Shown here piece by piece: positions 1 to 6,367 of a DNA stretch of 10,184 nucleotides. The stretch is from a bacterium (GTDB taxonomy: Bacteria > JAMORN01). Below the pieces are notes generated by a model that worked only from the letters and a program-made list of their open reading frames with translations, was not told where the DNA came from and did not search any database. A program made the translations under genes and the position numbers. How positions within the stretch are numbered: position 1 is the stretch's first letter; each line of letters opens with the position of its first letter. The stretch covers positions 1 to 10,184 of the forward strand of contig JAMORN010000081.1 in NCBI GenBank assembly GCA_027063545.1. The letters run 5' to 3'.

Positions 1-26
1 TTATTGAAGAAAAGATAGCTACTACT

Positions 27-1430
27 CTATTTCTCAAATATATCTTTATCGACTGATAAATCAACTTTTTCATAATACTCTCCTGAAAAGCAAGCAAAAC
101 AATAACTCTGCTTCTTTTCTTCTGCTACAACCTCTTTTAATCCCTCTAAAGAAAGATATTTTAAACTATCTACTTCCAAAAATTTTTCTATCTCATCTAT
201 CTTCATATTATGTGCTATTAATTCTTCTTTTGAAGGGAAATCCATACCAAAATAACATGGATATTTTATAGGCGGTGAACCTATTCTTAAATGAACCTCT
301 TTAGCACCTGCCTTTCTTAAAATCTTTGCTAATTTTTTTATAGTTGTTCCTCTCACTATAGAATCATCTATTAAAACCACTCTTTTACCCTCTATTACAT
401 GCTTTATGGGATTAAATTTTAACAATACCTTAAAGTCTCTTAAACTTTGATGTGGTTGTATGAAAGTTCTACCAACATAATGATTTCTTAATAAGCCCAT
501 TTCAAAAGGAATGCCACTTCTTTGAGAAAAACCTAATGCTATAGTATTTGCACTATCTGGTACTGGAATAACAATATCTGCATCAATAGGATCCTCTTCA
601 TATAGCTTTGCCCCTAATTTACGTCTGATTAAATCGCAATATTCTCCAAAAATTATTGAATCTGGTCTTGAAAAATATATTAATTCAAATACACAATAAG
701 CCTTTCTTGTGTTTTCTTCACTATATTTAATACTTTTAACACCTGAAGAATCTATAACAACCATCTCTCCCGGTTCAATATCCCTTATATATTCAGCACC
801 TACTATATCAAAAGCACATGTCTCACTTGCTACTATATATGAAGATTTTAATTTTCCTAAAGCTAAAGGTCTATACCCCCTAGGATCTCTAACAGCTATT
901 AATTTATCCTCTGTCATAAATATTATAGAAAACGCTCCCTGAAGTTTTTTTACAGCATCTATTATCATCTCTTCTATTGTAGACTTTTTACTCTTAGCAA
1001 TTAAATGAAGAACAACCTCACTATCTGAGGTTGACTGAAATATATGACCTTCTTCCTCCATTTCTATTCTTATCTTATGCGCATTAGGAATATTTCCATT
1101 ATGAACAACTGCTAATTGACCTTTTTTATAATTAATAACAATTGGTTGAATATTAGAAAAATTTGTTGTACTACCTGTTGTTGAATATCTATTGTGGCCT
1201 ATTGCAATATGCCCCTTTAATTCAGAGATTATCTGTTCATTAAAAACATCTTTAACTAAACCATGATTTTTATAATAATAGATCTTTTTACCATTAGAGC
1301 TCGCTATTCCTGCACTTTCTTGACCTCTATGTTGAAGAGCATAAAGCCCTAAAAAGACTAACTTTGAAGCTATATTGGAGCCGTAAACACCTACAACCCC
1401 ACAATACTCTTTTATAATATCACTACTCAT
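27..1430 (-). CDS. purF: Amidophosphoribosyltransferase (PurF), Fe-S type
   Basis: Catalyses the first committed step of de novo purine synthesis in the cytoplasm: PRPP plus glutamine gives 5-phosphoribosylamine. The 467-residue length is normal. The class II glutamine amidotransferase domain fills about residues 10-230. Cys10 (EYCGVVGVYG) would become the N-terminal nucleophile after removal of a nine-residue propeptide, as in Bacillus PurF. HRGQESAGI (34-42), GHNRYSTTG (78-86) and the HNGN (110-113) site are intact. The phosphoribosyltransferase half carries the PRPP loop VLIDDSIVRGTT (352-363). Four cysteines, C246, C392, C444 and C447 (YCFACFSGEYY), sit where Bacillus PurF binds its 4Fe-4S cluster, so this is the oxygen-sensitive type. 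The ATG overlaps the TGA of the upstream carbonic anhydrase gene by 4 bases, with GGGAG about 10 bases upstream, suggesting translational coupling. It appears to be the last gene of the block visible here. The 26 bases after its stop show no convincing terminator. Confidence 0.97.
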   Translation of the reverse strand: MSSDIIKEYCGVVGVYGSNIASKLVFLGLYALQHRGQESAGIASSNGKKIYYYKNHGLVKDVFNEQIISELKGHIAIGHNRYSTTGSTTNFSNIQPIVINYKKGQLAVVHNGNIPNAHKIRIEMEEEGHIFQSTSDSEVVLHLIAKSKKSTIEEMIIDAVKKLQGAFSIIFMTEDKLIAVRDPRGYRPLALGKLKSSYIVASETCAFDIVGAEYIRDIEPGEMVVIDSSGVKSIKYSEENTRKAYCVFELIYFSRPDSIIFGEYCDLIRRKLGAKLYEEDPIDADIVIPVPDSANTIALGFSQRSGIPFEMGLLRNHYVGRTFIQPHQSLRDFKVLLKFNPIKHVIEGKRVVLIDDSIVRGTTIKKLAKILRKAGAKEVHLRIGSPPIKYPCYFGMDFPSKEELIAHNMKIDEIEKFLEVDSLKYLSLEGLKEVVAEEKKQSYCFACFSGEYYEKVDLSVDKDIFEK

Positions 1431-1948
1431 ATATCAGCTACTCCCTTTTTATGTTCCTCTTTTAATTTAATATATTCTAAAGCATTTTCTTTTATTGTTT
1501 CTATTTCTTTAGATGTTAATTCTCTAATAACTCTTGCTGGTACTCCCATTATTAACACTCCAGATGGATATTTCTTATTTGGGGGTAGTACACTTCCTGC
1601 TGCAACCAAGCTATTACTTCCTATTTCAACATTGTCAAGAATTATTGCCCCATTTCCAATTAAACAATTATCTCCTATTCTGGCATTATGAACTATTACA
1701 TTATGACCTATTGTCGTATAACTTCCTATTCTAACCTCTCCTCCTGTTAATATATGAATAACACTATTATCTTGAACATTTGTCCCTTTTTCTATAAAAA
1801 TATTTCCAACATCTCCTCTTAAAACAGCCCCATACCAAATACTAACATCTTCTTCCAAAAAAACATTACCTATAATTGTAGCAGTTTTGGCAATAAAAAC
1901 ACCTTCTTTTGTTTTTGGTATCTTATTCCCTAATTTTAAAACTACCAT
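1427..1948 (-). CDS. Gamma-class carbonic anhydrase family protein (YrdA/PaaY-like)
   Basis: A 173-residue left-handed beta-helix protein of hexapeptide (I/V/L-G-x-x-x-x) repeats, about residues 20-120, followed by a C-terminal helix (145-168). It resembles the cytoplasmic YrdA/PaaY/CaiE branch of gamma carbonic anhydrases. The three expected metal ligands are visible as H65 (VIHIL), H82 (IGH) and H87 (VHNA). R44, D46, Q59 and D60, the usual active-site positions near RGDVG and NVQDN, are also present. Probable role: trimeric metal-dependent CO2 hydration. Many family members have weak or untested activity, so the enzymatic assignment is from family knowledge. The start is supported by AAGGGAG seven bases upstream. 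The gene overlaps fumarase beta by 7 bases at its start and purF by 4 bases at its end, so it is firmly inside the operon. Bicarbonate supply for carboxylations such as the PurE step would fit the context, but this is inference. Confidence 0.9.
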   Translation of the reverse strand: MVVLKLGNKIPKTKEGVFIAKTATIIGNVFLEEDVSIWYGAVLRGDVGNIFIEKGTNVQDNSVIHILTGGEVRIGSYTTIGHNVIVHNARIGDNCLIGNGAIILDNVEIGSNSLVAAGSVLPPNKKYPSGVLIMGVPARVIRELTSKEIETIKENALEYIKLKEEHKKGVADI

Positions 1949-2466
1949 ATAGAATCTCCCTTAGAATCAATAGCTACTATTACTGGGAAATCTTCCACAT
2001 AAAGTAATCTTATAGCCTCTGGACCTAAGTCTTCATACATTATTACTTTACTTTCCTTTATTTTCTTAGATAAAAAAGCCCCTGCTCCCCCTATTGTTAT
2101 CAAATATAATCCATTATTTTTCTTTATAGCTTCTACTACTTCTATAGATCTTTTCCCTTTTCCAATAGTGGCTCTAACTCCCATATCATATAAAAAAGGA
2201 GCAAATCTATCCATTCTTGAACTAGTTGTAGGACCTGCTGAACCTATAACCTGATTTTCCTTTGAGGGAGTAGGCCCCATATAGTAAATAAAACTATTTT
2301 TAATCTCAAAATTGATATTTCTATTATTTTTAATATCCTCTACAAGCCTTTTATGTGCTTGATCTCTAGCTGATATCAAATAACCTGTCAATAAAACATA
2401 AACACCGGCAGAAAGGTCTAAAAATTTATCAAAATCTCTTTCAATATTTAATTTTATTACTTCCAT
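1942..2466 (-). CDS. Class I fumarate hydratase, beta (C-terminal) subunit
   Basis: A 174-residue protein matching the C-terminal, swivelling domain of iron-sulfur class I fumarases, encoded here as a separate subunit. Visible family motifs are SARDQAHKR (32-40), YMGPTP (62-67), GPTTSSRMD (78-86), IGKGKR (101-106), the glycine-rich TIGGAGA (124-130) and YEDLGPEAI (144-151), ending in the VEDFPVIV segment (157-164). Together with the alpha subunit encoded just upstream it should convert fumarate and malate reversibly in the cytoplasm. L(+)-tartrate dehydratase beta is a close relative and cannot be fully excluded from sequence alone, but the core metabolic context favours fumarase. The gap from the alpha subunit gene is 24 bases, with only a weak AAGAGA SD-like sequence about 10 bases before the ATG. 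Its end overlaps the carbonic anhydrase start. Confidence 0.94.
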   Translation of the reverse strand: MEVIKLNIERDFDKFLDLSAGVYVLLTGYLISARDQAHKRLVEDIKNNRNINFEIKNSFIYYMGPTPSKENQVIGSAGPTTSSRMDRFAPFLYDMGVRATIGKGKRSIEVVEAIKKNNGLYLITIGGAGAFLSKKIKESKVIMYEDLGPEAIRLLYVEDFPVIVAIDSKGDSIW

Positions 2467-2490
2467 AGTATAAAAATCTCTTTTGTTTAG

Positions 2491-3354
2491 TTAAAAATTA
2501 ATAATTGTATGCCTTACACTATGGCAATTAAAATTAACAGCCACAGATAAACTGGCTATATGGGAAGCATATGTTTCTATAAATACATCAATTACTGTTG
2601 GATATCCTCCAACTCCCATAGGACCTATATCCAACTCATTTAATTTTTCTATTAATTCTATTTCTTTATCTCTATAAAACTCAATTTTATTTCTTTCTCC
2701 TATATTTCTAAATAAAGCTTCTTTAGCCATCAACATTGCTTTTTCTGCTGTTCCTCCTATACCAATACCAACAATAACTGGAGGACAAGAATTTATAGCT
2801 TTATTTTTCACAACATCTATTATAAAATCTTCTATATCTTCCCAAGATGAAGTAGGTGTAAACATTTTAAAAACAGCTGTATTCTCACTTCCTGCACCTT
2901 TTAACATAATCTTTATAGTCAGCCCTTTGCTCTCACTATTGAATTTATAATAGAAAATAGCAGGGGTATTATCTCTTGTATTAACTCTATTAATAGGGTC
3001 TTTAACAACAGATTTTCTTAAATGACATTCTATATAAGCTTCTTTTACTGATTGATTTAATACATCTTCTATATTAAAATCTATATATACATCCTTCCCT
3101 ATTTCTATAAAAAATAAAACAATCCCTGTATCCTGACATAAGGGGATTCTTTCACTTTCAGCTATTTTATAATTCTCTATTAATATCTCTATAACCTTTT
3201 TTGATAATCCAGAAGTTCTACCTAGAATGTTATTGAAATAATCTTTTATATCTTGTGGTAACTCTGTTGCTATTCTACAAATTTCTTCTTTAATTTTTTC
3301 TTTCAAAAAATATTTATCTATATACTTACTCATAATGAAAAAATAAAAAAACAT
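2491..3354 (-). CDS. Class I fumarate hydratase, alpha (N-terminal) subunit
   Basis: The 4Fe-4S catalytic subunit of a split class I fumarase. The three cluster cysteines are C73 (PLCQDTG), C190 (NSCPPVIVG) and C277 (NFNCHSVRH). Other family motifs are NTRDNTPA (125-132), KGAGSEN (152-158), GIGIGGT (195-201) and GPMGVGGYPT (244-253). Together with the beta subunit it hydrates fumarate to malate in the TCA cycle or its reductive version. Such clusters are oxygen-labile. The start is uncertain. The ATG at 3354 adds MFFYFFI before a second ATG at 3333 (MSKYIDKYF), where the helix typical of the family begins. Only GGA about 10 bases before the first ATG looks SD-like, and nothing does before the second. 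The hydrophobic run is too short for a signal peptide or membrane segment. It is the first gene of its operon and divergent from the barrel-like gene at 3445. Confidence 0.94.
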   Translation of the reverse strand: MFFYFFIMSKYIDKYFLKEKIKEEICRIATELPQDIKDYFNNILGRTSGLSKKVIEILIENYKIAESERIPLCQDTGIVLFFIEIGKDVYIDFNIEDVLNQSVKEAYIECHLRKSVVKDPINRVNTRDNTPAIFYYKFNSESKGLTIKIMLKGAGSENTAVFKMFTPTSSWEDIEDFIIDVVKNKAINSCPPVIVGIGIGGTAEKAMLMAKEALFRNIGERNKIEFYRDKEIELIEKLNELDIGPMGVGGYPTVIDVFIETYASHIASLSVAVNFNCHSVRHTIINF

Positions 3355-3444
3355 AACTTATATTTCCAATAATTTATTTTTTGGGGTATTGTATTTTAAA
3401 ATTTATTTTTATTCTACAAAAACAATAAAAACAAGGAGGAACGC
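3355..3444. promoter_or_regulatory. Divergent intergenic region with promoters for both sides
   Basis: These 90 bases separate two divergent genes, so both must start transcription here or nearby. On the plus strand TTGGGG (3381-3386) and TATTTT (3404-3409) are 17 bases apart, which is a weak sigma70-like pair. On the minus strand TACAAT (complement of 3388-3393) resembles a -10 box 33 bases before the fumarase ATG, without a good -35. Composition is so AT-rich that such matches are easily accidental. I see no clear operator repeat. Confidence 0.35.
3433..3440 (+). promoter_or_regulatory. Strong ribosome binding site for the 3445 gene
   Basis: AAGGAGGA lies four bases before the ATG at 3445. 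It is one of the best SD matches in the window and fixes the start of a short gene of unknown family, and with it the signal peptide. Confidence 0.8.
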
Positions 3445-3924
3445 ATGAAAAAATATACCTTACTTTTCATAATACTACCTATTTTAATGTTTAGTACTAT
3501 AAGTATTAAAGCTCAAAATTTAGGTTTTGGATTTAAAGTAATTCCTCAACTATGGGGAGATCCAGAAGGACAAATGATTAGAACTAAATTTATTGTAAAT
3601 CCCGATAATGATTTAGCTGTAGAATTAAGATTGGGTTTTAATGGAGATACCACATCAACTAATTTAGCTATGGGATTTTATTTATCAAAAGGTATTATCT
3701 TAAAAGAAGATTTTTCTCTTAATGGATTAGGCGGCATTGTTTATAAAAATTTCTGGGGTAATCAATTTATTTTAGAAGCAGGTGCTGAATTTGAATATTT
3801 TTTTGCGGATTATTTTAGTGTATCTGCAGAAGCACTATTATATTTTAATGTATCAAATACTATGTATGGTATAGGGGCTCACTCATTTGGGACTAGTGTA
3901 ACGTATTATATTATTCAGGAGTAA
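3445..3924 (+). CDS. Small secreted, probable outer-membrane beta-barrel protein
   Basis: A 159-residue protein of no family I recognise. It begins with a textbook Sec signal peptide: MKK, then a hydrophobic core to about residue 20, and a likely signal peptidase I site after IKA (A23, before QN). The mature part, about 136 residues, alternates polar and hydrophobic/aromatic residues and is rich in Gly, Phe and Tyr (for example LGFGFK, LAMGFYL, YFSVSAEALLYF). This is the pattern of amphipathic beta strands in a small barrel of roughly eight strands. It ends in VTYYIIQE, so the usual terminal aromatic residue of barrel proteins is not the last residue. It is the only convincing plus-strand gene, monocistronic, with its own strong SD and terminator. 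A periplasmic beta-rich protein is the alternative. Function is unknown. Confidence 0.8.
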   Translation: MKKYTLLFIILPILMFSTISIKAQNLGFGFKVIPQLWGDPEGQMIRTKFIVNPDNDLAVELRLGFNGDTTSTNLAMGFYLSKGIILKEDFSLNGLGGIVYKNFWGNQFILEAGAEFEYFFADYFSVSAEALLYFNVSNTMYGIGAHSFGTSVTYYIIQE

Positions 3925-3949
3925 AATCTAGTGTTATAAATTATTTATT

Positions 3950-3985
3950 AAATTCCCCTACTTTGAAGTAGGGGAATTTTTGTCT
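3950..3985 (+). terminator. Rho-independent terminator overlapping the convergent gene end
   Basis: The arms 3950-3962 and 3967-3979 are perfect inverted repeats of 13 bases around the loop TTGA, with a CCCC/GGGG core and a T-rich tail (TTTTT then TCTTTATTTTT) on the plus strand. It lies 25 bases after the stop of the 3445 gene. On the minus strand the following bases are A/T mixed rather than a T run, so termination in that direction is probably weaker. The right arm encodes residues of the last NSPTS stretch of the minus-strand DUF3109 gene, whose TAG is in the left arm. Confidence 0.88.
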
Positions 3986-4518
3986 TTATTTTTGTATAGA
4001 TCAAAATATTTCATAAATAATTGAAAACCTTCTTCGGAAAAGATCTCTTTTATAGGTTCTTTAAGAAAATCAACTAAATATATATCACTATTTAAAGCTA
4101 ATCTACACTCTCTATAAAAAACAAACTTTAAATATTTATTTCTATATGCCTCAATTATTCTTAAAGGAAATAATCTACATGATAAAGGCTTAGGAAAATC
4201 TATAACTCCTTCTTCATAGGCTCTTTGAAAAGCACATCTATATAAACCATTACTATCTCTTATTAAAAAGATACATTCTCCATATTTATCAACAAATGTA
4301 TAACATTTATCCCCAGAACATGTTATACCTTTATTAAACTCTACAATCCTTTTCTTTTCTTCTGGTAAAAATTCCAATATTTTATAATAAATGTTGTCCC
4401 ATAGAATAACTTCCTTTCTAAAAAGAGGAGCTCCTATACCATCTTCTCCACGACAGCAAAAACTATTACATCTATTATAATAACATGAAAATTTTATAGA
4501 AAAAATAGAAGTATCCAC
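3958..4518 (-). CDS. DUF3109 family cysteine-rich protein (putative metal binding)
   Basis: About 186 residues, matching the DUF3109 family related to the CxxCxxCC-type zinc/iron-chelating proteins. The N-terminal cluster is C12, C17, C21 and C22, followed by the GAPL (29-32) signature. Further cysteines are C67, C72, C82, C95, C114 within KPLSCRLFPLR (110-120), and C138. The late motif and the DFLKEPIKE segment (150-158) are also typical. The family is thought to bind metal through these cysteines; no reaction is established and I do not assign one. No signal peptide or membrane segment is seen, so it is likely cytoplasmic. The listed start is a GTG with no SD close by. The frame is open seven codons further upstream, and those residues (IKIDDIL) look like the family N-terminus, so the real start may be earlier (see 4537-4548). 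It is the last gene of its block; its stop lies inside the terminator hairpin of the convergent gene. Confidence 0.88.
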   Translation of the reverse strand: MDTSIFSIKFSCYYNRCNSFCCRGEDGIGAPLFRKEVILWDNIYYKILEFLPEEKKRIVEFNKGITCSGDKCYTFVDKYGECIFLIRDSNGLYRCAFQRAYEEGVIDFPKPLSCRLFPLRIIEAYRNKYLKFVFYRECRLALNSDIYLVDFLKEPIKEIFSEEGFQLFMKYFDLYKNKDKNSPTSK

Positions 4519-4535
4519 TAAAATATCATCTATCT

Positions 4536-5432
4536 TTATAAATCCTTTGTAAATAAGTCCTCCACAAATTTTTCAGGATTAAATTCCTCTATATCTTCTA
4601 TTTTCTCTCCTGTTGTTATGTAATAAACAGGAACATTTAAAAATTCTTTTATAGAAAAAATAATTCCACCTCTAGCTGTACCATCTAGTTTTGTTAAAAT
4701 AATAGAAGTAACTCCTACTATATTACTAAAAACTTTTGCCTGTTCAATACCGTTTTTACCTGTTGTAGCATCTAATATTAATATAGTTTCATGAGGTAAA
4801 TCTGAAGAATGTTTTTTTAATACTCTCACAATCTTTTCCAATTCAGCCATTAAATACTTTTTATTATGAAGTCTTCCTGCTGTATCTATAATAACCACAT
4901 CAAAATTTTTAGATTTTGCTTTTTCATAAGCACTATAAGCTATAGCTGCTGGATCACTTCCTGGCATACCCTTCATCAATTCCACGTCTATCATTTCTGC
5001 CCATTTTTCAAGTTGTTCAATCGCTCCAGCTCTAAATGTATCAGCTGCAGCTATTAAAACTTTTTTCCCCTTATTTTTTAAAAGATTTGCCAATTTAGCT
5101 ATTGTTGTAGTTTTACCGACACCATTAACCCCAACTATTAAAATCACAAAAGGAGATTGGGTATTATCTATCTTTTCTATGAGAGGTGTTGTTTCATTAT
5201 ATAAAAGTTCTTGCAAATGCTTTTTTAATATATTCAAAAGTTCTTCTTTATCAACTTTTTTATCTATCTTTTCTTTTAATTCCTCTATTATTTTATCCAC
5301 CGTCTTTACAGAAATATCACTTTCTATTAAAAGTTCTTCTATTTCCCATAAATCCTCCTCTTCTATCTTTTCTTTTTTAAAAATACTTCTAATCTTAGAA
5401 AAACTATTTTTTATACCTTTAAATATAGCCAT
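4536..5432 (-). CDS. ftsY: Signal recognition particle receptor FtsY
   Basis: The SRP receptor GTPase, which docks ribosome-SRP complexes at the inner membrane and passes nascent membrane proteins to SecYEG. It is a 298-residue NG-domain protein. The N domain is residues 1-90, a four-helix region rich in Lys and Glu (EEEDLWEIEELLIESDI, 24-40). The GTPase motifs are G1 GVNGVGKTTT (101-110), DTFRAGAIEQL (131-141), G3 DTAGR (183-187), DATTGKNG (221-228), G4 TKLDGTARGG (247-256) and the closing TGEKIEDIEEFNPEKFV (274-290). The long acidic A region of enteric FtsY is absent. The lysine-rich amphipathic N-terminus (MAIFKGIKNSFSKIRSIFKK) is likely the membrane-targeting element. AAGGAG five bases before the ATG supports the start. 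The gene begins 12 bases after the HDOD gene stop, with its SD in that gap. The SRP partner Ffh is not in this window. Confidence 0.97.
   Translation of the reverse strand: MAIFKGIKNSFSKIRSIFKKEKIEEEDLWEIEELLIESDISVKTVDKIIEELKEKIDKKVDKEELLNILKKHLQELLYNETTPLIEKIDNTQSPFVILIVGVNGVGKTTTIAKLANLLKNKGKKVLIAAADTFRAGAIEQLEKWAEMIDVELMKGMPGSDPAAIAYSAYEKAKSKNFDVVIIDTAGRLHNKKYLMAELEKIVRVLKKHSSDLPHETILILDATTGKNGIEQAKVFSNIVGVTSIILTKLDGTARGGIIFSIKEFLNVPVYYITTGEKIEDIEEFNPEKFVEDLFTKDL
4537..4548 (-). promoter_or_regulatory. Candidate ribosome binding site and ATA start for the DUF3109 gene
   Basis: On the minus strand AAAGGA (4548-4543) is followed after TTT by ATA (4539-4537), which is in frame with the DUF3109 gene. 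The ATA shares the sequence ATAA with the TAA stop of ftsY, in the same geometry as the common ATGA overlaps. The GTG at 4518 has no SD nearer than this one, which is 24 bases away. An ATA start is rare, so this is only a candidate. Confidence 0.3.
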
Positions 5433-5444
5433 TTCATCTCCTTG

Positions 5445-6347
5445 TTAAACGCTATTTAATAGATTATTAAAATCTAAAATCTTTTCTTTTATATCGGATT
5501 CTTTATCTATTAAAAATTTTATATTAAAATTATATTCTTTGCTTATTCTTTCTATTATATTCTCTTTGCTTTCGTCAAAAACTTCTCCTTTAAACATATT
5601 AAAACCTAATTTATGAGAATAAAAATCTGCTATACTCACAATAAAAATGATTATTTTTTCTTTAGATATACAATCCTTTATCTCCTCAACAATTTTTTCT
5701 AGCTCTTTATATCCTTGATCCATACTCAATGCCTTACTAATAGTAGATGGCAACTTCCATGTTTTAGCTATTGCTTCCCCCACCATTGCTCCTGTTATTC
5801 CAAAAATTTCTAACTCCAGTTCCCTACATTCTATATAATTTTTACACTCGCCTAACCTTTCAACATACTCTTTATATTTATCCTTATATTTTCCATATAA
5901 AAATACCTTTCCTATATCATGAAGTAATGAACCTATATATCCCTCATCAGGTTCCAATTCCTTAAAAATTTCTGCATTTGTATTATATTGTAAAATCTCA
6001 CGGCAAATAACTGCAGAAGCCAAAGAATGAAGCCAAAAATTATTCTTATCATCTGTATAAGGTAAATCTATATCCATAAATTTTTTTAAACCTATAGATA
6101 TTAACATAGCAAATATTGCATTAAACCCTAGAAATAAAACAGCTTTTCTTACTGTTGTAATCTCTTCAGGTGGTGAATAAAAAGCTGAATTAGCTAGTTT
6201 TAATAATCTTATAGTAAAGCCTGGATCCTTTTCAATTAATGAAATTATTTTATCCGTATCAGGCTCTTCTTTTGATAATTCATTAAAAAGTAATGTTATA
6301 ATCTCAGGAAGAACCGGAAGATCTGAAATATTAAATTGGGTATCCAC
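5445..6347 (-). CDS. HDOD domain protein (putative signalling output protein)
   Basis: A 300-residue protein consisting essentially of one HDOD domain (about residues 5-210) plus a C-terminal helical extension. Typical features are LPVLPEII near the start (11-18), the DPGFTIRLLKLANSAFYSP segment (41-59) and the V-x-x-A-V-LFLGFNAI segment (66-78). H107, H143 and D144 (LLHDIGK, 141-147) and the WKLP motif (197-200) with IADFYSHKLG (239-248) are also present. HDOD proteins are HD-related and generally thought to be non-catalytic adaptors in two-component, cyclic-di-GMP or motility signalling. This one keeps an HD pair, but the later histidine usual before the WxLP motif appears replaced (FGITGAMVG, 182-190). 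No receiver or GGDEF domain is fused. The start is GTG with a good SD. It sits between an envelope protein gene (20-base gap) and ftsY (12-base gap). No membrane segment is evident, so it is probably cytoplasmic. Confidence 0.92.
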   Translation of the reverse strand: MDTQFNISDLPVLPEIITLLFNELSKEEPDTDKIISLIEKDPGFTIRLLKLANSAFYSPPEEITTVRKAVLFLGFNAIFAMLISIGLKKFMDIDLPYTDDKNNFWLHSLASAVICREILQYNTNAEIFKELEPDEGYIGSLLHDIGKVFLYGKYKDKYKEYVERLGECKNYIECRELELEIFGITGAMVGEAIAKTWKLPSTISKALSMDQGYKELEKIVEEIKDCISKEKIIIFIVSIADFYSHKLGFNMFKGEVFDESKENIIERISKEYNFNIKFLIDKESDIKEKILDFNNLLNSV

Positions 6348-6352
6348 AAATG

Positions 6353-6358
6353 CTCCTT
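6353..6358 (-). promoter_or_regulatory. Ribosome binding site fixing the GTG start of the HDOD gene
   Basis: The complement of 6353-6358 reads AAGGAG, five bases before the GTG at 6347-6345. No in-frame ATG close by has a comparable site, so the GTG start is well supported. Confidence 0.75.
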
Positions 6359-6367
6359 GTTTTTTTA

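Noticed and set aside
1-33. Possible terminator after purF
   Set aside because: The ATAG...CTAT pairing is only four bases with a pyrimidine-rich tail that is not a T run. It is too weak to call, and the window ends there.
709-942. Plus-strand open frame of 77 codons inside purF
   Set aside because: It is antisense to a strongly conserved gene, has no SD, and its Ser/Ile/Leu-rich translation is what the reverse of AT-rich coding DNA gives.
2467-2490. Possible internal promoter between the fumarase subunit genes
   Set aside because: The gap of 24 bases is AT-rich with no recognisable box pair, and a polycistronic message is the simpler explanation.
3361-3432. Riboswitch or leader RNA in the divergent intergenic region
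   Set aside because: The leader on either side is under 90 bases, nearly pure A/T, with no stable stems of the sort needed for a structured RNA.
4519-4535. Gap between ftsY and the DUF3109 GTG as a regulatory site
   Set aside because: It contains no repeat or hairpin, and is probably coding if the DUF3109 gene starts upstream of the GTG.
5179-5448. Overlapping plus-strand open frames (5179-5448 and 5186-5380) opposite ftsY
   Set aside because: They are low-complexity Ser/Phe/Leu translations antisense to the Lys/Glu-rich N domain of FtsY, with no SD or family likeness. The similar frames at 1534-1734, 4866-5057 and 5771-5965 are rejected for the same reason.
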